Shown one piece after another: positions 9,046-18,226 of a DNA stretch of 64,000 nucleotides. Origin of the DNA: Vibrio comitans (GTDB lineage: Bacteria > Pseudomonadota > Gammaproteobacteria > Enterobacterales > Vibrionaceae). Where the stretch lies: NCBI GenBank assembly GCA_024346835.1, contig AP024866.1:1612001-1676000 (forward strand). The letters run 5' to 3'. Numbering within the stretch: the stretch's first letter is position 1; each line of letters opens with the position of its first letter. A program made the position numbers and the translations under genes. A model generated the notes under the pieces. It saw only the letters and a program-made list of their open reading frames with translations. It was not told where the DNA came from and ran no database searches.

Positions 9046-9939
9046 ATGAGCCAGCGTTTTATTGACCTCTACAAAGATCTTCCAACCGAGTATGTAGAAG
9101 GTTTCAAATCTATCTTTGATTCTCCTTCGTTTGCTGGTGAGTTAAGCAATGATCAGTTTCAAACGCTTAAGCAGATCACCCAGCTCAATGAACAAGAGTT
9201 AAAGCTAGCTTTACTTCCATTTGCTGCTGCTTACTCTGTCGCTCCTATCTCAAAATTCTATGTTGGAGCCATTGTTAAAGGGACTTCTGGAAAGCTCTAT
9301 TTTGGAGCAAATCTTGAATTTGCAGGTGCGCAGCTCGGACAAACTGTACATGCTGAACAATCTGCTATCAGCCATGCATGGATGAAGGGCGAAGAAGGTA
9401 TCTCTGATATCACTATCAACTTCAGTCCTTGTGGTCACTGTCGCCAATTCATGAATGAACTCTCAACCGCTGAGCACCTTTCTGTACAACTGCCCCAGCG
9501 GGACGAAATGACGCTACAGCAGTACTTACCAGAATCCTTTGGACCAAAGGACCTAGGTATTGAGTCAGGATTAATGTCTCCAGTTGACCATGGATATAGC
9601 TTTGCTGAAAACGATCCACTGCTTGAAAAAGCTATCTATGCACTAAATCGCAGCCACGCACCTTACACAAAGGATCACAGTGGCGTGTCTATAAAAACGA
9701 AAGAGGGTGCCCTGTATTGCGGAAGCTACGCAGAGAACGCAGCATTCAACCCAAGCTTGCCACCATTACAGGTCGCGCTAGTACAACTGCAAATGGCTGG
9801 CATATCCTTCTCGGAAATTGCAGAAGTGGGTTTAGCTGAAATGAATGAAGGCTCCATCTCTCACCTAGCGGATACCCAAAGCACCATAGAAGCGATCAAT
9901 CCAGATATCCCTGTCGCTTACGTTGCGATTGGCGAATAA
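9046..9939 (+). CDS. cdd: Cytidine deaminase (two-domain type)
   Basis: Cdd converts cytidine and deoxycytidine to uridine and deoxyuridine in pyrimidine salvage. The 297-residue protein is the long E. coli-like form: an N-terminal catalytic domain with GANLEFAG, HAEQSAISHAW (zinc ligand His and catalytic Glu) and SPCGHCRQF (zinc-binding Cys pair), then a degenerate C-terminal domain (HAPYTKDHSGVSIKTKEG, GSYAENAAFNPSLPPLQ) that supports the dimer. AGGAAC lies 8 bp before the ATG. It follows yohK by 147 bp containing its own operator, so it is probably transcribed separately. Confidence 0.96.
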   Translation: MSQRFIDLYKDLPTEYVEGFKSIFDSPSFAGELSNDQFQTLKQITQLNEQELKLALLPFAAAYSVAPISKFYVGAIVKGTSGKLYFGANLEFAGAQLGQTVHAEQSAISHAWMKGEEGISDITINFSPCGHCRQFMNELSTAEHLSVQLPQRDEMTLQQYLPESFGPKDLGIESGLMSPVDHGYSFAENDPLLEKAIYALNRSHAPYTKDHSGVSIKTKEGALYCGSYAENAAFNPSLPPLQVALVQLQMAGISFSEIAEVGLAEMNEGSISHLADTQSTIEAINPDIPVAYVAIGE

Positions 9940-9964
9940 TCTCTACAAAGCATCTTCTTATATG

Positions 9965-9990
9965 AACACCACAACTTAGTCTGTGGTGTT
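9965..9990 (+). repeat. Perfect 9-bp inverted repeat after cdd
   Basis: AACACCACA and TGTGGTGTT flank an 8-base loop. There is no T run on either strand, so it may be a Rho-assisted or processing hairpin rather than an intrinsic terminator. Confidence 0.7.
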
Positions 9991-10016
9991 CTCACAAAAA
10001 ATTCATCAATTTCGCC

Positions 10017-10032
10017 ATGCAAACGATTGCGC
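10017..10032. promoter_or_regulatory. PurR operator of purT
   Basis: ATGCAAACGATTGCGC closely matches the PurR consensus ACGCAAACGTTTGCGT. It lies 58 bp upstream of the purT ATG, where repression of the promoter is expected. Confidence 0.85.
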
Positions 10033-10089
10033 TACGCGAAAATTTGAGTATTATCTGCTGAAAAAAATCATCTTCTTAAAGGAAATACT

Positions 10090-11265
10090 ATGTTGGGTAC
10101 GGCTACGGCATCAAGTGCAACTAAGGTTTTATTACTAGGTTCTGGCGAACTGGGTAAAGAAGTGGCCATAGAATGTCAACGTTTGGGTATCGAGGTTATT
10201 GCCTGTGATCGTTATGAAAACGCACCAGCGATGCAAGTAGCTCATCGAAGCTATGTACTGGATATGCTTGACGGTGAAGCGCTAGCAAGCATTGTTGATA
10301 AAGAAAAACCAACCTACATCGTTCCTGAAATCGAAGCAATTGCTACTGATACCTTGGTAGAGCTTGAGAAAAAAGGCACCACTGTAGTGCCTAATGCACG
10401 CGCTACCCAATTGACGATGAACCGTGAAGGTATCCGCCGTCTAGCAGCAGAAGAGCTAAACCTAAACACATCAAACTATCGCTTTGCAGACAGCTTTGAA
10501 GACTTCAGCGCAGCCGTTTCTGAAGTAGGCATGCCATGTGTGGTTAAGCCTGTAATGAGTTCATCTGGTAAAGGACAGAGCGTTATCCGCTCACAAGAAG
10601 ATGTTCAAAAAGCATGGGACTACTCTCAAGAAGGTGGTCGCAGCGGTGAAGGTCGTGTAATCGTTGAAGGCTTCATCGATTTTGATTACGAAATCACGCT
10701 GCTAACTGTGCGTGCTGTCGACGGCGTTCACTTCTGTGCGCCTATCGGTCACCGTCAAGAAGATGGCGATTACCGTGAGTCTTGGCAGCCACAGCAAATG
10801 TCTGATGTTGCCCTTAAAGCGGCGGAATACGTTGCTGAAGAAATTGTGAATGCACTTGGCGGTTACGGTCTGTTCGGTGTTGAGTTGTTCATTAAAGGCG
10901 ACAAGGTTATCTTTAACGAGGTATCCCCTCGCCCGCATGATACGGGCATGGTTACCATGATCTCTCAAGATATGTCAGAATTTGCACTGCACGTTCGCGC
11001 ATTCACCGGAAACCCTATCAACAAGATCCGTCAAACCGGTCCTGCTGCTTCTGCTGTCATCTTGGGTCAAGGTACGTCAAACAACCTATCGTACACAGGC
11101 ATTGAAGATGCAGTTGGCAACCCTGATACCCAGATCAGACTGTTTGGTAAGCCTGACATTGATGGCCGTCGTCGCTTAGGTGTGATTTTGACGCGTGCTA
11201 AAGATACAACACGCGCAGTTGATGCTGCTGTTGATGCCGCTAAAAAGGTTAAGATTCATTACTAA
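10090..11265 (+). CDS. purT: Formate-dependent phosphoribosylglycinamide formyltransferase 2
   Basis: PurT formylates GAR with formate and ATP, an alternative to PurN in purine synthesis. The 391-residue ATP-grasp protein shows the N-terminal [20 protein letters not shown] motif (about residues 14-33), [10 protein letters not shown], the central [17 protein letters not shown] nucleotide-binding stretch, [15 protein letters not shown], and the metal-binding end [32 protein letters not shown] precedes the ATG. A PurR box upstream ties it to the purine regulon. It ends at a strong bidirectional terminator shared with the convergent ihfA gene. Confidence 0.97.
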   Translation: MLGTATASSATKVLLLGSGELGKEVAIECQRLGIEVIACDRYENAPAMQVAHRSYVLDMLDGEALASIVDKEKPTYIVPEIEAIATDTLVELEKKGTTVVPNARATQLTMNREGIRRLAAEELNLNTSNYRFADSFEDFSAAVSEVGMPCVVKPVMSSSGKGQSVIRSQEDVQKAWDYSQEGGRSGEGRVIVEGFIDFDYEITLLTVRAVDGVHFCAPIGHRQEDGDYRESWQPQQMSDVALKAAEYVAEEIVNALGGYGLFGVELFIKGDKVIFNEVSPRPHDTGMVTMISQDMSEFALHVRAFTGNPINKIRQTGPAASAVILGQGTSNNLSYTGIEDAVGNPDTQIRLFGKPDIDGRRRLGVILTRAKDTTRAVDAAVDAAKKVKIHY

Positions 11266-11321
11266 TTGAATTCCTCATAATACAAACCTAGAAAAACTTA
11301 ATTTCTAGATGTGCAAAAATC

Positions 11322-11350
11322 AAAAAAGAGGTCATATGACCTCTTTTTTT
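11322..11350. terminator. Bidirectional terminator between purT and ihfA
   Basis: A near-perfect palindrome AAAAAAGAGGTCAT / ATGACCTCTTTTTT with T runs on both strands, serving both convergent genes. Confidence 0.94.
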
Positions 11351-11370
11351 CGTTTTGCTCAAATGGCTTA

Positions 11371-11673
11371 TTACTTAACGTCGTCTTTCTTAAGCTCTTC
11401 CACTCGTGCTTTAAGTTTTTGCCCAGGTCTAAACGTGACCACGCGACGTGCTGAAATAGGTATATCTTCACCTGTTTTCGGATTACGACCAGGTCGTTCC
11501 TTCTTGTCTCTTAGATCAAAGTTACCGAAACCAGACAGTTTTACCTGTTCGCCACTTTCAAGTGATTTACGAATTTCTTCGAAAAACACTTCCACGGTTT
11601 CCTTGGCATCCCGTTTACTGTATCCAAGATTTTCAAACAGGTTTTCAGCCAAATCGGCCTTGGTGAGCGCCAT
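11371..11673 (-). CDS. ihfA: Integration host factor, alpha subunit
   Basis: IHF is the heterodimeric DNA-bending protein of replication, recombination and sigma-54 promoters. The 100-residue product begins [13 protein letters not shown] and has the conserved beta-arm region [25 protein letters not shown] and [22 protein letters not shown] sits just before the ATG at 11673; an upstream in-frame extension has no ribosome site. In E. coli and many relatives ihfA directly follows pheT. Here pheT lies about 14 kb away on the same strand, so ihfA must use its own promoter in 11674-12086. Confidence 0.96.
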   Translation of the reverse strand: MALTKADLAENLFENLGYSKRDAKETVEVFFEEIRKSLESGEQVKLSGFGNFDLRDKKERPGRNPKTGEDIPISARRVVTFRPGQKLKARVEELKKDDVK

Positions 11674-12086
11674 AAAACTTTCCTCAAAGCTAGATGAACC
11701 AATTGCTACGCTAGAGTTTGCCACTCCTAGGCTTCACTTAAATGGAAACCAACGATAGCTCCTAAAATTTGTCTCTACAATCAACTACATATTGATGACT
11801 CGATCGAAAGTGTATGACAAGGTTTTCACTTTCGCCAACTTTTTTCTAAATAATATTTATAAGAATTAGACACTTAGATAATTCAAGTCTTTTTACGTTA
11901 AATTTTGTCAACAAAGATGACTATTTGATGAGGAAAGATTACAAAAAAGTGAGATTTATAGAGCAAATTCAGTCACTTGTTCTACTATGCTAATAATAAT
12001 AGTTGAGCAAGGTGAACAGGCTCACACGGAACATTTTAAAATTTAAGTACACTTGTCTAAATTACAATCGCTTGAAAAGGAATTTC
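11674..12086. promoter_or_regulatory. Divergent ihfA / pullulanase intergenic region
   Basis: About 410 bp of AT-rich DNA with no convincing gene. It must hold the promoters of the separated ihfA gene and of the pullulanase. I cannot place -35 and -10 boxes with confidence. Confidence 0.5.
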
Positions 12087-15000
12087 ATGCCTACCTTTTT
12101 TTCTATGCCAGCAACAAGATGTAAGCTGTCTATTTCTATTGCTCTCGCACTTTCTAGCATAGGTTGTGCTACGCAAGAAGACGCTGTTCAAGACACAGCC
12201 TTGGCCAATCCCAACATCGCCAGAATCTATTTCAACTCCACTGATGCCGAGCCGGATTACATGCTGCATGTATGGAACGACCAAACCTGTGACGGATATA
12301 TGGGCGACAATACGGATTGGGAAGCAGGCTTAGAGCCTAGTGGGCAGCATCCTGATTATGGGGTGTACTGGGATCTTCAGATTGATCCTAACGCCGAATG
12401 TGTCAACTTTACTCCTCATCGCTTTAACCCCGATTATCAAACCTCGGCTTTAAAACTGAAGTTTTCTGATAGTGCTAACGAAGGCGCTAAGGTAGGTTAT
12501 GTGTTTAAAGATACTAATCGTGTTTTTTATATCCCTTCAACCACACCTCCAGAATCAGCAATTGGTTTAAAGGGAGCTAGCTCTCACTGGGTATCGCCTT
12601 CAGTCATACTAGTACCTAAGAACACTACCGAAGCCGAATTGGTCATGTCTACAACCGGTGGCATGAGTATTAATGAGAGAGACAACCTTATAGAGGGTGC
12701 TGCAACAAAATTAGCACTCGCTCCTTCGGCCAACTCATCTTGGAAACAAGACTATCCTCATCTGTCAGATACGTTTATTGCTTTTGAAGTAAAAGATGGC
12801 GATAGCAATACCATTGCAAACATGATTCGCGGTCAAATTTGGTTAGTTTCTTATAGCGAGGAAGAAAGTGCGCGAGTACTGAGTTCAGTAACTCGGGTGC
12901 AAACGGCTGAGTTGCTAGACAGTTTATATGCCGAAGAGGCAATCAAGCTACAATATGGCGCTGTGATAGATCATGAATCCGACACTACCACATTTAGGCT
13001 TTGGGCTCCTACCGCGCAACAGGTGAAATTAATACCCTTTGATGAGGAATTAAGAGCGAAGACGCCAATTTTAATGAGACGGGATAATGCCTCTGGTAGT
13101 TGGCTTGCTGAATATACAGAATTAGTTCATGGTGATTACTATCGATATGAAGTCACTTTGTATCACCCGGTCACCGGTCGAGTAGAAACGCTACAAGTGA
13201 CTGACCCCTACTCTCTTAGCTTATCGACGAATTCTCAGCATAGCCAAGTCGTGGATCTCGATAACCCTGATTTAAAACCCGCAGGCTGGGATGATGTCTC
13301 TTCCCCCGTATCCCAACAAAACCCTGCAACGTTTATGATCTATGAAACTCATGTTCGTGACTTTTCAGCACTGGATGAGTCCACAACCGACCATTATCGT
13401 GGCAAATACTTAGCCTTTACAGAAGCAGATTCATTACCTGTAACGCACCTTAAATCGCTGTCACGACGCGGAGCGACTCACTTGCACCTAATGCCTGTAT
13501 TTGACTTTGCAACCGTCAATGAAGAGCTTACAGAGCGTGCTGACATCAGCGATTCGTATAGAACACTGTGCCAAATGAATCCTAACCTAATACGCCACCC
13601 TAAGTTTGGCGTGTATTGTGATAGTGGATTATCCGGCGAGCAGGTATTAGAGCAATTCTCTCGTAAAGACTCACTTGAAGCGCCTGATGTTCAAGAGCTG
13701 AGTCGTGCCATTAGTCAAAACGACAGTTATAACTGGGGGTATGATCCATACCACTACTCAACACCTGAGGGCTCCTACGCCACTGAAGCCAATGGCATGC
13801 AGCGTATCATTGAATTTCGTAAAATGATCGCGGCAATTAAGTCAGACATTAAGATGAATGTGGTTATGGATGTCGTCTACAACCATACCAACGAATCAGG
13901 TATTGCAGACAAATCCGTTTTGGACAAAATCGTTCCAAACTACTACCACCGTTTAGACCCAGTGAGCGGAGAAGTCGAAGAAAGCACGTGTTGCTCTAAT
14001 ACCGCTCCTGAGCGTCAAATGATGGAAAAACTCATCACAGATTCTGTTGTTGTTTGGGCCAAAGACTATAAGGTTGATGCGTTCCGTTGGGATTTAATGG
14101 GACACCATCCTAAATCGCAAATATTGGCAACCTTAGACGCCGCTAAAACAGTCAATCCAGAGGTCTATTTCTATGGAGAAGGATGGGACTTTGGTGAGGT
14201 GAAAAGCGACAGTCAGTTCCAACAAGCCTCTCAGCTCAATTTATATGGCACTGGCATAGGCACCTTCTCCGATCGCATGCGGAACGCAGTCCGTGGCGGC
14301 TCGCCATTTGATAAAGGTGAACAAATAAGAGCCTCACAAGGCTTTGGCAATGGCGCTTTTGTCTACCCTAACGAACTTAATAAGGTGGATGAGGCCCAAG
14401 CGAAGCATCTGGCTGACATTGTGCGCCTTGGTATGGCAGGAAACTTAAGAGACTTTTCTTTTACCGATAGCCAAGATCGCCTGATTAAAGGCTCACAGTT
14501 AGAGTACAACGATGAGCCTGCAGGATACGCAAAAGATGCTTGGGAAATCATCAACTACGTAGAGAAACACGACAATCAAACCCTGTGGGACAATCATCAA
14601 TATAAAGCCCCGTACGATGCCGACGTAACAACGCGTATTCGAATGCACGCTACCAGTTTAGCTACCGTTATGTATGGTCAGAATGTGGTTTTCCATCACA
14701 TGGGCAGTGAGTTGCTTCGCTCTAAATCAATGGAAAGAAATTCCTATGATTCCGGTGATTGGTACAATCGAGTCGACTTTAGCAAGCAGTCCAATAACTG
14801 GAACATCGGCTTACCCAATGCCGATGAAGACGAGCAAAATTGGCCAGTGATTGAAGAGATCTATAAGAACACACAAGGAAATGTAGAGGTTTCGCCAAGT
14901 GATATCGCCACTATGGAACGCTTTTTCAAGGAGATGATGGAGATCAGAAACAGCAGTCCACTCTTTACGTTAGGCGATGGTAGAGACATCCAACAGCGCG

Positions 15001-15284
15001 TTAAATTCCATAACACGGGCTCGTCTCAGATCCCAGGTTTGATAGTGATGAGCATTGATGATCGCGCCCCATTTAAAGACATCGATCCGCAACGCAAGCG
15101 CATTGTTGTCGTGATTAACGCTCGCAATGATATTCAAACCATCGACCAACTCAACATGAGTCAATTTAAACCTCACCGCTTTCATTCCCAACTTGGTCCA
15201 TTCTCTTTGGCCAACGGCACTGAGATGAACGATGAGGTTGCCATTATTCCCCCATGGAGCGCTGTTGTATTTGAAGAAAGATAG
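12087..15284 (+). CDS. pulA: Pullulanase-type alpha-1,6-glucosidase lipoprotein
   Basis: A 1065-residue GH13 debranching enzyme acting on alpha-1,6 links of pullulan, starch or glycogen. The signal peptide ends in lipobox SIGC followed by Ala-Thr, so it is a lipoprotein, probably surface-exposed as in Klebsiella PulA. After N-terminal carbohydrate-binding modules (YFNSTDAEPDYMLHVWNDQT; FRLWAPTAQQVKL) come NWGYDPYHYSTPEGSYAT and the four GH13 regions: DVVYNHTN near residue 595, FRWDLMGHH with nucleophile Asp near 667, YGEGWD with acid/base Glu near 696, and YVEKHDNQ near 826. AAAAGG precedes the ATG at 12087; an upstream TTG extension is unsupported. It heads the block that separates ihfA from pheT. 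Confidence 0.93.
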   Translation: MPTFFSMPATRCKLSISIALALSSIGCATQEDAVQDTALANPNIARIYFNSTDAEPDYMLHVWNDQTCDGYMGDNTDWEAGLEPSGQHPDYGVYWDLQIDPNAECVNFTPHRFNPDYQTSALKLKFSDSANEGAKVGYVFKDTNRVFYIPSTTPPESAIGLKGASSHWVSPSVILVPKNTTEAELVMSTTGGMSINERDNLIEGAATKLALAPSANSSWKQDYPHLSDTFIAFEVKDGDSNTIANMIRGQIWLVSYSEEESARVLSSVTRVQTAELLDSLYAEEAIKLQYGAVIDHESDTTTFRLWAPTAQQVKLIPFDEELRAKTPILMRRDNASGSWLAEYTELVHGDYYRYEVTLYHPVTGRVETLQVTDPYSLSLSTNSQHSQVVDLDNPDLKPAGWDDVSSPVSQQNPATFMIYETHVRDFSALDESTTDHYRGKYLAFTEADSLPVTHLKSLSRRGATHLHLMPVFDFATVNEELTERADISDSYRTLCQMNPNLIRHPKFGVYCDSGLSGEQVLEQFSRKDSLEAPDVQELSRAISQNDSYNWGYDPYHYSTPEGSYATEANGMQRIIEFRKMIAAIKSDIKMNVVMDVVYNHTNESGIADKSVLDKIVPNYYHRLDPVSGEVEESTCCSNTAPERQMMEKLITDSVVVWAKDYKVDAFRWDLMGHHPKSQILATLDAAKTVNPEVYFYGEGWDFGEVKSDSQFQQASQLNLYGTGIGTFSDRMRNAVRGGSPFDKGEQIRASQGFGNGAFVYPNELNKVDEAQAKHLADIVRLGMAGNLRDFSFTDSQDRLIKGSQLEYNDEPAGYAKDAWEIINYVEKHDNQTLWDNHQYKAPYDADVTTRIRMHATSLATVMYGQNVVFHHMGSELLRSKSMERNSYDSGDWYNRVDFSKQSNNWNIGLPNADEDEQNWPVIEEIYKNTQGNVEVSPSDIATMERFFKEMMEIRNSSPLFTLGDGRDIQQRVKFHNTGSSQIPGLIVMSIDDRAPFKDIDPQRKRIVVVINARNDIQTIDQLNMSQFKPHRFHSQLGPFSLANGTEMNDEVAIIPPWSAVVFEER

Positions 15285-15447
15285 CTAAAGCCAAGCTGGA
15301 AGCTTCAGATTTGAGGCTTTCAGCTACTTAGTTTCGATGGATTTAATCCTTCATAACCGTGTTGGTAATCGCCAAAAAGCACCTTAAATTACCCCTATCA
15401 ACACAACAATACGGACATTAATCGGCCGTATCGACAAGGAATAAATC

Positions 15448-15873
15448 ATGAAAAAAACGCTTATTGCAGTGAGCCTACTGACTCTTCTTTCTACTAGTGC
15501 TATGGCGAAAAACATCAGCCAAGAACAGCAAAAAATTGATGCTGATATGGCTTCTCTAGAAACTTCGGTTCCAGTATTAGTACAAATTGAAAAAGACATC
15601 GATACTAATGCTCAGCAAGTTGAGTACAAAGGTTTCGTTATCTCTGAATACAAAGACATCTACGTGACACATCACGATGCGAAGAAGATGGGTCTAGAAA
15701 AGGTGCATACCTTCCACGTATACAACCAACATAACATCGATAAGTTAAGCGCTGATATCGCTAAGCACATCGAAAAAGATCAGCCTGACTTCTTCTCTGT
15801 CGATCTTTATAAAGATTACTACGGTGACTCAGGCGTGTTCCGCTACGTTGCTCGGGTGATTGAATACCGTTAA
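15448..15873 (+). CDS. Small secreted protein of unknown function
   Basis: A 141-residue protein with a clear Sec signal peptide cleaved after STSAMA (about residue 20), so it is predicted periplasmic or secreted. I do not recognise the family. The mature part is charged and Tyr-rich, with a helical start (SQEQQKIDADMASLE) and a mixed C-terminus ending FSVDLYKDYYGDSGVFRYVARVIEYR-like (residues 116-141). AAGGAATAAATC precedes the ATG. It stands alone, between the pullulanase and a strong terminator. Confidence 0.75.
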   Translation: MKKTLIAVSLLTLLSTSAMAKNISQEQQKIDADMASLETSVPVLVQIEKDIDTNAQQVEYKGFVISEYKDIYVTHHDAKKMGLEKVHTFHVYNQHNIDKLSADIAKHIEKDQPDFFSVDLYKDYYGDSGVFRYVARVIEYR

Positions 15874-15922
15874 TCCCTAATATTGGGGGCAGGTTGTTAA
15901 TGTTAGAAAGTGCGTCTTTCTC

Positions 15923-15952
15923 AAAAACGTGAGCCAAACGGCTCACGTTTTT
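15923..15952. terminator. Bidirectional terminator
   Basis: AAAACGTGAGCC-AAAC-GGCTCACGTTTT hairpin followed by T residues. The rest of 15874-16223 shows no gene. Confidence 0.93.
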
Positions 15953-16223
15953 AATTTTAAAACACCAACACCGACTGTTTAAATGCTGGACAATTTTAGG
16001 CTCATTGTTCTGTTTAAGATAGGAGCACATACAAACTACAGAACTAGAACTTGGCAATGCAAAACTGCTTTCTCAGTTTCATCTATCAATTCCCTATTCT
16101 TATCCACCTATCCAATATGTCGATGGTAGCTAACTGTTTGTTTTTCAATGCCGGTGATTAAATGCCCTCACACCAGGCACAGCAACGAAATTCAACATCG
16201 GTTAAAAATTCTAAGGAGTTACC

Positions 16224-16451
16224 ATGAAGAAGTTATTAACACTATTAGCACTAGTAAGTGTTTCATCTGGCGCATTGGCGTCAGGAGGTTTTGGGTTGGA
16301 CTCTAGCCTAATTGATGATACGCAAAAGCAAACCATCTCAGCAAAGTCTAAAGAGCAACGCGAGAAACGTACAGCTTGGAATCAACTTCGTGAAGAGTGT
16401 AAAGATCATCCATCTTGCATCTACCGTGAACTCAAACAGCGCTATCACTAA
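16224..16451 (+). CDS. Small periplasmic protein of unknown function
   Basis: A 75-residue product with a Sec signal peptide ending SSGALA (about residue 19). The mature part begins Ser-Gly-Gly-Phe-Gly, is rich in Lys, Arg and Glu, and has a Cys pair in EECKDHPSCIYRELKQRYH that could form a disulfide. AAGGAGTTACC gives an excellent ribosome site for the ATG. I do not recognise the family; similar small signal-peptide proteins are common in Vibrio. Confidence 0.72.
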   Translation: MKKLLTLLALVSVSSGALASGGFGLDSSLIDDTQKQTISAKSKEQREKRTAWNQLREECKDHPSCIYRELKQRYH

Positions 16452-16460
16452 TGCACCTTA

Positions 16461-16492
16461 TAGCATCCATTTACCTTGGTAAGTGGATGCTA
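16461..16492. repeat. 13-bp inverted repeat downstream of the small periplasmic gene
   Basis: TAGCATCCATTTA pairs with TAAGTGGATGCTA (one G-T pair) around a short loop. There is no T run, so it is a stable hairpin of uncertain terminator function. Confidence 0.75.
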
Positions 16493-16546
16493 TGCGATGC
16501 AACAACTAGCAAGTAAGCAGAGAGTCACTCACTGCCTATAGGCTGC

Positions 16547-17002
16547 TCAAGTATGATAAGGAACTCGATAAAGCGAGTTTACTGGTTTATCAACAAAATA
16601 AGACCACACATGCTTATAGACCGCATGTTGATTGGGAAAAGGTGCCAACTCTAGCGCCTCACTTAAACTGCACCATTTAAATTCTGTATGTTCGTCGTTC
16701 AACTCTACTTGCTGATGTGGAGGGCACAGCACCACAAACACAGGGATAAGCTCAATTACATTTACACTGGGCTCAAAAAACTGCTCTAGGAATTGAGCGT
16801 TATACAGCTCATCTGCCTGGATTTGAGTTTCCTCTTTGAACTCACGAAGGATAGCTTCAACTGCCGTTTCATCGCCCTCAATGGAACCTGCCACATGACA
16901 CCAGAACTCTCCCTTTACTCTTTTCATGAGTAAAAGTCTCATCTCGCCATCAATCTCAGATAGCGCCACACCGGAAACGATGGAGGTATTCAGTGGAATC
17001 AT
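16547..17002 (-). CDS. Nudix hydrolase
   Basis: A 151-residue Nudix-fold protein. The box reads GSIEGDETAVEAILREFKEE (about residues 39-58) followed by TQI, which keeps all the metal-binding acids of Gx5Ex7REUxEExGU but has Gln in place of the last Gly. HTEFKWCSLSEALELAPF near the end resembles the C-terminus of NudB-type nucleotide pyrophosphohydrolases, but the substrate is uncertain. The ATG at 17002 is favoured because AAGG lies six bases upstream; another ATG at 17008 overlaps that site. It is the last gene of a group on this strand (ASCH, rsuA, nudix), 16 bp after rsuA. Confidence 0.85.
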   Translation of the reverse strand: MIPLNTSIVSGVALSEIDGEMRLLLMKRVKGEFWCHVAGSIEGDETAVEAILREFKEETQIQADELYNAQFLEQFFEPSVNVIELIPVFVVLCPPHQQVELNDEHTEFKWCSLSEALELAPFPNQHAVYKHVWSYFVDKPVNSLYRVPYHT

Positions 17003-17018
17003 ATTCATCCTTATAAAC

Positions 17019-17702
17019 TCAAAAAGACTCTACTTCCTCTGCAGTCAGGTATCGCCACTGACCGACGTCTATATCCAATACGACATCACCGATTTTTTCC
17101 CGATGCAATGACACCACTCGATTGCCAATCGCTGCAAACATACGCTTCACCTGATGAAACTTGCCTTCTGTGATTGTTAGTAGCACCTCTTTAGGGTCCA
17201 GCACTTCCAACACCGCCGGCAAGGTCAATTTATCTTCACCTTGCAAACTAATACCATTACTAAATTTAGTCGCAGCATCATCAGCAATAGGACGATGTAG
17301 CCCAACTCGGTAAACCTTTTCACACTTTTTACTAGGCGTTGTGATGTTAAATGACCAACGCCCATCATCGGTTATCAGCACCATACCGGTTGTATCAACA
17401 TCTAACCGTCCCGCAATATGAAGCTCTGAAACCCGATCAATAGTGATTTGATTAAATAGTGACGGATAGGCTTCATCCCTATTGGAACAAATGGTACCGG
17501 CAGCCTTATGCATGAGAATATATCGAAATGCGCGAGTCGTTAAAGTGTCGCCTGCAAGAGTTATTTTATTGTTCTCATGAACTTGCGAAGCTTCATTAGT
17601 CACCGCCTCGCCGTTAACACTGATCATTCCCTGATGAATGCGCTGAGTCGCTTCTTCTTTGCTGAGTTCGGTGCTTTTACACACAAATCTATCAAGACGC
17701 AC
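17019..17702 (-). CDS. rsuA: 16S rRNA pseudouridine(516) synthase, RsuA family
   Basis: RsuA converts U516 of 16S rRNA to pseudouridine. The 227-residue protein has an S4-like RNA-binding start (RLDRFVCKSTELSKEEATQR), the catalytic motif AGRLDVDTTGMVLITDDGRW with the essential Asp, CEKVYRV, and the family end EGKFHQVKRMFAAIGNRVVS LHRE. It aligns with E. coli RsuA throughout. I chose the GTG at 17702, giving MRLDRF as in E. coli, with AAGG nine bases upstream. The start overlaps the end of the ASCH gene by 11 bp, which suggests translational coupling. Confidence 0.88.
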   Translation of the reverse strand: MRLDRFVCKSTELSKEEATQRIHQGMISVNGEAVTNEASQVHENNKITLAGDTLTTRAFRYILMHKAAGTICSNRDEAYPSLFNQITIDRVSELHIAGRLDVDTTGMVLITDDGRWSFNITTPSKKCEKVYRVGLHRPIADDAATKFSNGISLQGEDKLTLPAVLEVLDPKEVLLTITEGKFHQVKRMFAAIGNRVVSLHREKIGDVVLDIDVGQWRYLTAEEVESF

Positions 17703-18162
17703 TGTAGACAACCTTAAAACGCTCTAGAACTAACAGCATCTCCTTAGTAGGCTCTATCCTCAATTCTTGACACTCTAAGCTAAAGAACTTCCAGTGAGCT
17801 TCACGCCACCACTCTAAAGATTTATCACCTTCCCCTTCTTCGGCCGCGAACTCAGCAGTGACGTCGCAATATCTGCAGGTATTTACAGAAGTTATTTCTA
17901 TAATGCAGATGGGAGCACCTTTCCAATCAGTAACAACCTGCAAATGGCCAACCGCTGGCATAGCCTCCCCTTCATGACTGTACCAATACTCCATACTGCA
18001 TGAAGCGCGTTTTTCTCCGCGTAGAATCAACTGTGCACACAGATTAGCGTTGTGTTCATCGGCGCAAAAGTAATCGCTACTAAAGGAAGTGTATTTCTCT
18101 GCCTGTTCCCTAGGTAAGGATCCTAGATACTCTTCTAAATAAGATTGGCTCTTTTCATCCAT
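17692..18162 (-). CDS. ASCH-domain protein
   Basis: A 156-residue protein of the ASCH/YhfF type: CAQLILRGEKRASCSMEYWY (about residues 41-60), then GHLQVVTDWKGAPICIIEIT, and the terminal AEEGEGDKSLEWWREAHWKFF segment that is typical of the family. The ASCH fold is a PUA-like barrel thought to bind RNA; some members hydrolyse N4-acetylcytidine. Its 3' end overlaps rsuA, an rRNA-modifying enzyme, which fits an RNA-related role but does not prove it. GAGAG precedes the ATG at 18162. Confidence 0.82.
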   Translation of the reverse strand: MDEKSQSYLEEYLGSLPREQAEKYTSFSSDYFCADEHNANLCAQLILRGEKRASCSMEYWYSHEGEAMPAVGHLQVVTDWKGAPICIIEITSVNTCRYCDVTAEFAAEEGEGDKSLEWWREAHWKFFSLECQELRIEPTKEMLLVLERFKVVYSAS

Positions 18163-18196
18163 GTTATGTAACTCTCATATACAAACCATTCGCTAT

Positions 18197-18224
18197 GCTT
18201 CATTCACAGTGCTTCATTCACAGT
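18197..18224. repeat. 14-bp tandem duplication upstream of the ASCH gene
   Basis: GCTTCATTCACAGT is present twice in direct succession and followed by GCTTAG. It lies between the PhzF stop and the ASCH start, so the copy number affects only spacing. Confidence 0.9.
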
Positions 18225-18226
18225 GC

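Noticed and set aside
11309..11758. 149-codon plus-strand open frame over ihfA
   Set aside because: It is antisense to the clearly identified ihfA gene and has no family features.
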